A stretch of DNA of 31,656 bases from Chara braunii (taxonomy: Eukaryota; Streptophyta; Charophyceae; Charales; Characeae), in the NCBI GenBank assembly GCA_003427395.1, contig BFEA01000169.1:1065227-1096882 (forward strand). The letters run 5' to 3'. The notes under the pieces are model-generated. The model worked only from the letters and a program-made list of their open reading frames with translations, did no database searches and had not been told where the DNA came from. Within the stretch, counting starts at the first letter, position 1, and every line of letters begins with the position of its first letter. Both the position numbers and the translations under genes were made by a program. This document shows, in pieces, positions 27,355-31,656 of the stretch.

Positions 27355-27760
27355 CCAGCGGCCTAGCTCAGTTGGTAAGGCACGCAAGTGGCATTCAGGA
27401 GGTCTTGGGTTCAATCCCCATTGGCCTCATGTACCTTCCTGGGCATGCTTGGCTCCCGCCACCTAGAGATAGCCCGTTGGCCCCCCCAATTGGCATTAAA
27501 AAGCAGGTTCTGCTGATGTTCATAGGGGGAGGGGTAATCGGGGAGGCACAGCGACTGGCCACTCAGATGATGCTCGGTCCCTCTGCCACCGGCTGTCCCC
27601 TGGCCGGTGTCCCCGTTGGGGGTTCCCTGAAGGCTCAGGCCACCCTGGGCTGAAAAGGCCACCGTTGTCAGATTAGACACAAGATTGAATTTACCTGGGC
27701 TGGTTAGTCCGATAATACCTCAAGGCCATCGCCCTTTTATAAAAAAAAAAAAAAAAAAAA
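27355..27760 (+). mobile_element. Long SINE (~406 bp) with 17-bp TSD
   Basis: Box A GCCTAGCTCAGTTGGTAAGG and box B GGGTTCAATCCCC form a tRNA-like head ending TTGGCCT. About 230 bp of unique middle sequence follows (27430-27660), then the family body GAATTTACCTGGGCTGGTTA, CCTCAAGGCCATCGCCC and an A20 tail. The flanks GAAATTCTCCCAGCCAT (27338-27354) and GAAATTCTGCCAGCCAT (27761-27777) are the TSD, one mismatch. The 3' body is shared with the short SINEs, so this is either the longer ancestral form or a composite. Confidence 0.92.
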
Positions 27761-27779
27761 GAAATTCTGCCAGCCATAT

Positions 27780-28570
27780 GTCTTGATGTCCATACAGTGC
27801 ACGGCGTAAGCCATGCATGGCATATATAGCCAAACAACTGGCCCTTTTTTTGGTGCGTATTTTTGTACTTCAAATCTGTTCCTACGGGTTATCGGTTAGT
27901 ATGTATGATGAACTTCAATAAAATACGCTTTGGATGCAAAAAAAGCCAATCAAAATTGATGAAAATAAGAAAAACGCTTATTAAGAAAAAAACACAACAT
28001 ACTTTTCTTTTCTTTTCTTCGAGCCTGAATCGGACTAAGATAGAGTCCTTTTAAATCTGTCAAAGGTTTAAAGACGTGAGTTGGGTTGTCTAGGCTCAAA
28101 TAAAATTTCACTATATGCGGGAACGTGCTCTCGATTAAACAATATCAGTTTTTGGTTATTACCACCATCATTATTACTTCTTCTAAGTTCTGCTTTAGTG
28201 GAAGTAGGTGCTGGTACCGGGTGGACGGTCTACCCACCTTTAAGCGGTTTGTTCTTCAATACGATGAGTGATCACGTGACCGGATCTTCAATTGTGTCTG
28301 TTGCGATATTTCTGTTCCCCCAAAGAGGCGCACGGCTTTCGCCGTTTCGATCGCTCGAGGGTAATTTTTTTTTATTTTATTTTTTTATTTTTTTATTTTT
28401 TTTAATAAGGGTGTTTTTTTTTGACTGTGGAGGTAAGGGTGTTTTATTTTGGCATGGACTCGTAGGCTCGTTGGACTCGTAGGCTCGTTCGTAGCCACAG
28501 TACTCTTCAGTGAGGCTGGCCGAGTTCGGATTTGAGCGTCGGAGTCTGGCACCGGTTTGGTTTCAGGCTT
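27780..28570. other. No recognised gene
   Basis: AT-rich sequence with T runs (28360-28420) and a duplicated GGCTCGTTGGACTCGTA-type motif (28463-28488). A TCACGTGA palindrome occurs at about 28273. No exon is supported. Confidence 0.35.
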
Positions 28571-28586
28571 GGAACTGACCAGGAGG

Positions 28587-28680
28587 GCAAGGTCCCACTT
28601 GCACGGATCAAAAGATTTCGTCCGTTGATCTTTGTTACCTACGGTCAGCGTCTGTTAATTCCTGCAAGCGGGACCTAGCC
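28587..28680 (-). mobile_element. Short foldback element, copy 3, with perfect 8-bp TSD
   Basis: It is flanked by CCAGGAGG at 28579-28586 and 28681-28688. Read on the minus strand it follows copies 1 and 2: GGTCCCGCTTGCAGGAATTA, then GCTGACCGTAGGTAACAAAG and ATCAACGGACGAAATC. An 8-bp TSD with short TIRs is the hallmark of the hAT superfamily. This is the best evidence here for assigning the shared GGGGCNAGGTCCCACT termini. Confidence 0.9.
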
Positions 28681-28718
28681 CCAGGAGGATTCTCAAGATT
28701 GTGAACGGCTCGACGACG

Positions 28719-28764
28719 GAAAGGACAAGGAGAGGGAAAAAAAAAAAAAGAAAGGACAAGGAGA
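28719..28764. repeat. A tract flanked by a perfect 15-bp direct repeat
   Basis: GAAAGGACAAGGAGA at 28719-28733 and 28750-28764 brackets GGG plus A13 only. It has the same architecture as the tracts at 23982, 24074 and 26174. Confidence 0.8.
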
Positions 28765-29276
28765 AAACCAAGCGTATGGCAGGTGGTTCTTTTCTTGGAT
28801 GGATGTCGCAGCTCGTCCTGCAGACTGTGCAGTTGTTCGTCTTATGTCGCGCTCTCTTTTTGACTGTCAATTATTTGTAGTCGTTCACGTGCGTGACTGC
28901 CCACGAGTCGCTCACTACTAGCGGCGTTCGTGGGCGGCCATCGGTAGACTAAGGGCGGTCGTCTGTCGGAGGTAACCCTCAAAGAGCAGACGGAGGCAGA
29001 GATTCTTTCCATCCTTTCCATCTTTTCCGTCTTTTCCATCCTTCTCTGCCATCTTCAGTCTCCCTTGTTTTTCTTCTCCGCAGAGACCGACTTAAGCTTC
29101 ATTTTCTCTGCCTTTTCTACGGGCTTCGCAGGCTTCGCCCCCCCTGTCGGGTTCTCCGGGGATCTCATCAGCCAGTTTAGCGGCTTGTTGATTGGCTCGT
29201 CGAAGAAGGTTGTCAGCGAAATCAACGGTTCCATTTACTGAATTAAAAAAAAAAAACTTTTAATACGCGATTATTG

Positions 29277-29284
29277 TCACGTGA
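29277..29284. promoter_or_regulatory. G-box-like palindrome TCACGTGA upstream of the DnaJ-like gene
   Basis: TCACGTGA followed by CTCACGTC lies about 235 bp upstream of the proposed ATG. CACGTG is the core bound by plant bZIP/bHLH factors, often in light-regulated genes. Function is an inference from sequence and position. Confidence 0.35.
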
Positions 29285-29308
29285 CTCACGTCGCCATATT
29301 TGTGTTAG

Positions 29309-29398
29309 GGGGTTAGGGGGGGGCTTTGGTAGGAGAGGGCAGCCGTGCGGGTACCCGGGGGTTGTTGTGTGTGTGTGGGGGGGGGGGGGGGGGGGGGC
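29309..29398 (+). repeat. G-rich tract with a long G run, possible G-quadruplex
   Basis: GGGGGTTAGGGGGGGG, GAGAGGG, GCGGG, CCCGGGGG and then TGTGTGTG plus more than 20 G lie about 120-210 bp upstream of the proposed start. At least four G runs of three or more are present in each half. Confidence 0.7.
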
Positions 29399-29519
29399 TC
29401 CCTCTCATATCCAAAGGACATGTTTACTGATTACTAATTAGTGATTAATTGACTTGTGATTGCTTTCAGACTTGTAAAAGCTGACGTGGGAGAAGTAGAT
29501 CGAGGAAGATCCGCGCAGG

Positions 29520-29933
29520 ATGGCCACAGCCTGCGCGAAGACCCTATCGCCTGCGGATGGGCCGGAAGCGTTGATGCGAGTGCCTGTGAAGCCTCGTCGC
29601 TCCTTGTCAGCGTGTCGAGCATCTCTGGGCTCTTCCCTTTGTTCGGGATCACGACGGAGAAGAATTTCACACGTTTGGATGCTGGCCAAGAAGAGCGTGC
29701 GCTCCGACGTCGCCCTACAAAACCGCGATAGAACGTTGAGACTCCGTGGCGGATGGCGGTCTTCCCATTTAGCGGGCAAGCCCCTGTCAATAGCCGCGCA
29801 GGGACAACGGAAGAGACACGTGTTTCAGAGGGATTCGATCGCCCGACCTCGGGCCAGTGCGACAGGTACAGATCCCGACGTCGATATTGCCGGAGAGCAA
29901 ATTGCAGAGGATTACTACGGCCTTCTAGGATTG
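29520..29933 (+). CDS. First coding exon of a putative chloroplast-targeted J-domain (DnaJ-like) protein
   Basis: ATG at 29520 (context GCGCAGGATGG) opens 138 codons ending exactly at a consensus donor, GTAAGT (29934-29939), in phase 0. The first ~110 residues are rich in Ser, Arg and Ala and poor in acidic residues, as in a chloroplast transit peptide. They are followed by an acidic turn and GEQIAEDYYGLLGL. (D/E)-DYY-x-L-LGL is the invariant start of helix I of a J-domain. The preceding AEDYY is as in the plant chloroplast DnaJ group with a ferredoxin-like domain (DJC76/77/82 type), in which the J-domain follows a transit peptide. The HPD motif should lie on the next exon, which is not in the window. 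A possible 5' UTR acceptor (TTGCTTTCAG, ending 29469) precedes the start. The exon is secure; the subfamily is a recalled resemblance. Confidence 0.65.
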
Positions 29934-30281
29934 GTAAGTGAAGGCTTTGTTGCGCGCGGGTCACTTCGAAGCTGTGCTCCTTATTTATGTTTTTCCCTTG
30001 CCAATCACCCACCACCGCGTTGTCCCGTTTGGCATGTCTTCATGATGAACGAGGTTTCATACTTACTGTGGTGCAGAATACGTACTAAATTCTTAAGTCA
30101 GTCGAAGTAACGGATTATTTCATCAGAAATTTGGTTGTCTCGTGATCTGATTGCATGTGATTGATTGATTGATTGGTTGGTTAATTGATCGATTTACTGC
30201 TTGCTTGCTTGCTTGATTGATTGATTGACTGATTGATTGATTAGGTGATTGATTGGTTTGGCAGCTGAAAGTCCTGGGGGA

Positions 30282-30600
30282 TATGACAACGAGAAAGGGA
30301 GGTCAGAAAGGGGGGAAAAAGAAGTGAACAACGCCCGTGGAGAACTTTCTTTCTCATCGATCGTTCACGGTCGAACGGGTACTAGTACTATTCCAATTAC
30401 CTGACAACGAGGTACATCATCGCGGCAATTTGCTGAAATTTTGTTTTTATAGGCTACCACAACGAGAATAAAGAAATGTCAAAAGGGGGAAAAACGTTAA
30501 CAACGCCCATGAAGAACTTTCTATCTTGTTGATCGATCATTCACGTTCGAACTTGTATCCGATGAGCTAACAGCGAGGTACATCGTCGAGGCAATTTTTG
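30282..30600. repeat. Diverged ~172-bp tandem duplication
   Basis: ACAACGAGAAAGGGAGGTCAG, then AACGCCCGTGGAGAACTTTCT, GATCGTTCACGGTCGAAC and GAGGTACATCATCGCGGCAA are matched about 172 bp downstream. The second copy reads ACAACGAGAATAAAG, AACGCCCATGAAGAACTTTCT (20 of 21 shared in part), GATCATTCACGTTCGAAC and GAGGTACATCGTCGAGGCAA. Confidence 0.8.
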
Positions 30601-30750
30601 TTTTGTCGTTGTTGTTGTCGAAAAAACTGTATACAGTGTATAGACAAATCGGAAGTCGGATCGTTTTGCATGCACAGCCGATCCGACACGGAAAAATCAA
30701 TTGCGAGCGAAATTTAAAAATTCGAAACAAGAAAAAGATATCCATTCCGC

Positions 30751-30781
<31 letters not shown>

Positions 30782-30945
30782 GAGAAACGGGGCTCGGGTT
30801 ACTACCCGGGGTGGTCTGAGCACCTCCCGGTAGTAGTACCTTTGCCAGGCTTCATTCTATTGGGGGGGGGAGCATCAGCTTCATTCCGCAGGATTCTCAC
30901 CTTAGTATACGGCTGGTTGGTGGTCGCGACAGGCTAGAGCCGTAG

Positions 30946-31005
30946 ATTTATTTATTTATTGATTTATTGATTTATTGATTTATTGATTTATTTATTTATT
31001 TATTT
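30946..31005 (+). repeat. TTTA/TTGA tetranucleotide microsatellite
   Basis: ATTTATTT and ATTGATTT units alternate for about 60 nt. The array is flanked by GAGCCGTAGA copies (about 30937 and 31006). Confidence 0.9.
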
Positions 31006-31524
31006 GAGCCGTAGACTTTGCCTAGAATCGAGAGCGGCGACCCGCTAGTGAGCAAGACGGGAGCGAACGGCGCCTTTCAGCTGATGTTAACTGATGTTAA
31101 CCTCAGAATCAGCCAAGCGGACAATCGAAATTTACTGTCAGACTGCACCCGGTCTTCAACGCGTCCAGGTGCGGATCATACAGAAAAACAAATCTGGAGC
31201 GGCGACGTACAATTCGTAGGGGTTATATTTGCTCTTAACTACAGCCAAACGGCATTTAGGAAAGTCGTAAATGCGAGTGTGCTCTTATTGTCACAGCTTA
31301 CTGCTATGGATCGGTCAAAAAAAATATATCGTCCTTTTTTTTTTCTGGAAAGAGGAAGTCCTTACCATTTTCCATATCAGGGCTAAGGCTTACAGAAAAC
31401 TTCAGTGAAAGGTGAAATTGAGAGAAGAATATAGCTTAGTTTAAAAAGAGGAAATTTTCTCGTCTTTTTCTCTTCAGAAGGGAGAAGAGGCCCAAAGTTC
31501 CCCTGCCTACTGGGACCCACGTGG

Positions 31525-31590
31525 CTGAAGGGTCCATCCATTCCATGAAACTGTTGATACAGAGACCTTAGTTCGAAGTCTGCGTATTGT
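31525..31590 (+). mobile_element. Decayed SINE head
   Basis: GGTCCATCCATTCCATGAAA, then CTGTTGATACAGAGACC and TTAGTTCGAAGTCT parallel GGTACACCCATGAACCGTTG, AAATACAGACC and TGTTCGAATCC of the intact SINE at 23103. The remaining body is replaced by a T tract. Confidence 0.5.
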
Positions 31591-31656
31591 CTTTTTTTTT
31601 TTTTTTTTTGTCTTTTTTCAACTCCGGCTCATGGTACTAGACAGGGTTATAAGAGC

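Larger units (their letters stand above)
29934..31656 (+). other. First intron of the DnaJ-like gene, runs off the window
   Basis: No J-domain continuation (HPD, D-x-x-K/R-R-x-x-YD) is found, so the intron is at least 1.7 kb. It contains GATT tetranucleotide runs (30157-30252), a diverged ~172-bp tandem duplication (30282-30600), a T30 tract (30752-30781), a TTTA/TTGA run (30946-31005) and a decayed SINE head (31525-31590). Confidence 0.5.

Noticed and set aside
27361-27425. A tRNA gene at the SINE head (also at 23110, 24231 and the minus strand at 6914)
   Set aside because: Box A and box B are present, but the acceptor and anticodon arms do not pair convincingly. The sequences continue into SINE bodies with A tails and TSDs.

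Overview
This is eukaryotic nuclear DNA that is poor in genes, rich in introns and crowded with transposable elements. The signs are GT...AG introns, U6 snRNA retropseudogenes, tRNA-derived SINEs with A tails and target-site duplications (TSDs), decayed non-LTR retrotransposons (LINEs), and nested non-autonomous DNA transposons. A gene start that looks like a chloroplast J-domain protein, plus a scrap of plastid-type 16S rRNA sequence, points to the green lineage. A large-genome streptophyte alga such as Chara would fit, but that is an inference, not something read from a marker gene.

Layout. 1-2.5 kb: the 3' end of a plus-strand gene whose last exons resemble a SLC35/drug-metabolite nucleotide-sugar transporter. 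Its last intron carries a tandem duplication that includes the 5' splice site. A SINE (827-999) and a U6 retropseudogene (1037-1143) probably lie in an upstream intron. 2.86-5.56 kb: a minus-strand decayed LINE ORF2 C-terminus, split at its conserved GGLG codons by a 198-bp element with a TA duplication. 5.6-8.4 kb: no gene, a minus-strand SINE, and a 45-bp 16S rRNA scrap flanked by 21-bp direct repeats. 8.37-10.19 kb: (CT)57 and then a 1.5-kb minisatellite based on the 9-mer TATGCTTAG. 10.2-13 kb: microsatellites and a perfect 13-bp hairpin. 13.1-14.3 kb: candidate exons around a LINE fragment, including a Q-rich exon (14117-14314). 14.6-16.5 kb: a SINE, a second U6-poly(A) retroposon and a 105-bp TA element. 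16.77-18.73 kb: a probable LINE ORF1 remnant (zinc knuckle, then a Gly-rich tract) followed by a LINE 3' end. 19.3-20.3 kb: another LINE ORF2 C-terminus.

21.3-28.7 kb is a dense nest of small elements: five copies of a ~170-bp foldback family, three copies of a shorter family with the same termini, two copies of a third family ending AGGGCATACTC, several SINEs, and homopolymer tracts flanked by direct repeats. One locus (22.0-22.6 kb) shows three levels of nesting. 28.8-31.66 kb: a G-rich upstream region and the first coding exon (29520-29933) of a putative chloroplast-targeted DnaJ-like protein, followed by an intron running past the window end.

The two recognisable genes bracket the repeats and show no sign of functional linkage. 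The main interest is the history of the insertions: shared termini between foldback families, precise TSDs, nested order, and poly(A)-only insertions.
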